From NCBI GenBank assembly GCA_902776565.1, contig CACYQN010000014.1, positions 1 to 64,000 on the forward strand: DNA of 64,000 bases. Reading direction: 5' to 3'. Positions 63,974 through 64,000 of this stretch are shown here, piece by piece. This stretch comes from an uncultured Bacteroidia bacterium (GTDB lineage Bacteria; Bacteroidota; Bacteroidia; Bacteroidales; ML635J-15). A program made the translations under genes and the position numbers. The notes under the pieces are model-generated. The model was not told where the DNA came from. It saw only the letters and a program-made list of their open reading frames with translations, and did not search any database. The first letter of the stretch is position 1; each line of letters begins with the position of its first letter.

Positions 63974-64000
63974 AAATCAGCATTTCTACACAATTCCCCC

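Overview
The window looks like chromosome of an uncultured member of the Bacteroidota, probably order Bacteroidales. The reasons are: several promoters with the Bacteroidota pattern (TTTG or TTG, about 19 bases, TAnnTTTG); five large exported proteins carrying C-terminal type IX secretion (T9SS) sorting domains plus a PorT-like T9SS component; a menaquinone gene pair (ubiE, menA); a conserved DUF5606-type protein; and Bacteroidota-style dispersed palindromes. Base composition is moderate, near 40-45% GC by eye. All calls come from reading the sequence; no database search was run.

Layout. Bases 1-97 are the end of an IS3-like element cut by the window edge. An acyl-CoA ligase follows on the minus strand (167-1786). 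Bases 2338-29316 hold two giant genes on the plus strand, a 4201-aa protein with a type A sorting domain and a 4499-aa SprB-like protein with a type B sorting domain, separated by a small secreted protein. Bases 29434-38333 hold housekeeping genes (typA, fructose-6-phosphate aldolase, tsaC, an Fe-S/thioredoxin trio) and an unusual unit in which a 1069-aa Ig-repeat T9SS protein overlaps ftsX. Bases 38527-42649 hold a GT9 glycosyltransferase, a TSCPD protein and an 880-aa exported protein with a thioredoxin-like domain.

After a tRNA-Arg(CCG) come aroQ (minus strand), then xerD-ubiE-menA, an alpha/beta hydrolase and glpK (plus strand). Next are an unrecognised gene and a DUF5606-type gene (both minus), then a tight unit of beta-CASP nuclease, Fur-family regulator, purA and PAS protein (50601-54085). 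The right arm has a T9SS-targeted SGNH-type hydrolase, porT coupled to an FAD oxidoreductase, a SpoU/TrmH methyltransferase (minus), a class I methyltransferase, tRNA-His, a protein with an acidic then lysine-rich tail (minus), a cupin, yicC-gmk (minus) and a REP-associated tyrosine transposase (RAYT) at the edge.

How it fits together. The dominant theme is surface protein export: five T9SS cargo proteins (about 11,000 residues together) and one likely T9SS outer-membrane component. Many of the exported repeats carry paired cysteines, and one cargo carries a WCGPC thioredoxin-like site. The second theme is small non-coding repeats. I see at least four families: a REP-like palindrome also present inside the RAYT gene, a foldback repeat of about 70 bases in two copies, a 20-base ctgagcttgtcgaag-type repeat, and a cluster of four small palindromes with a TAAC-like core.
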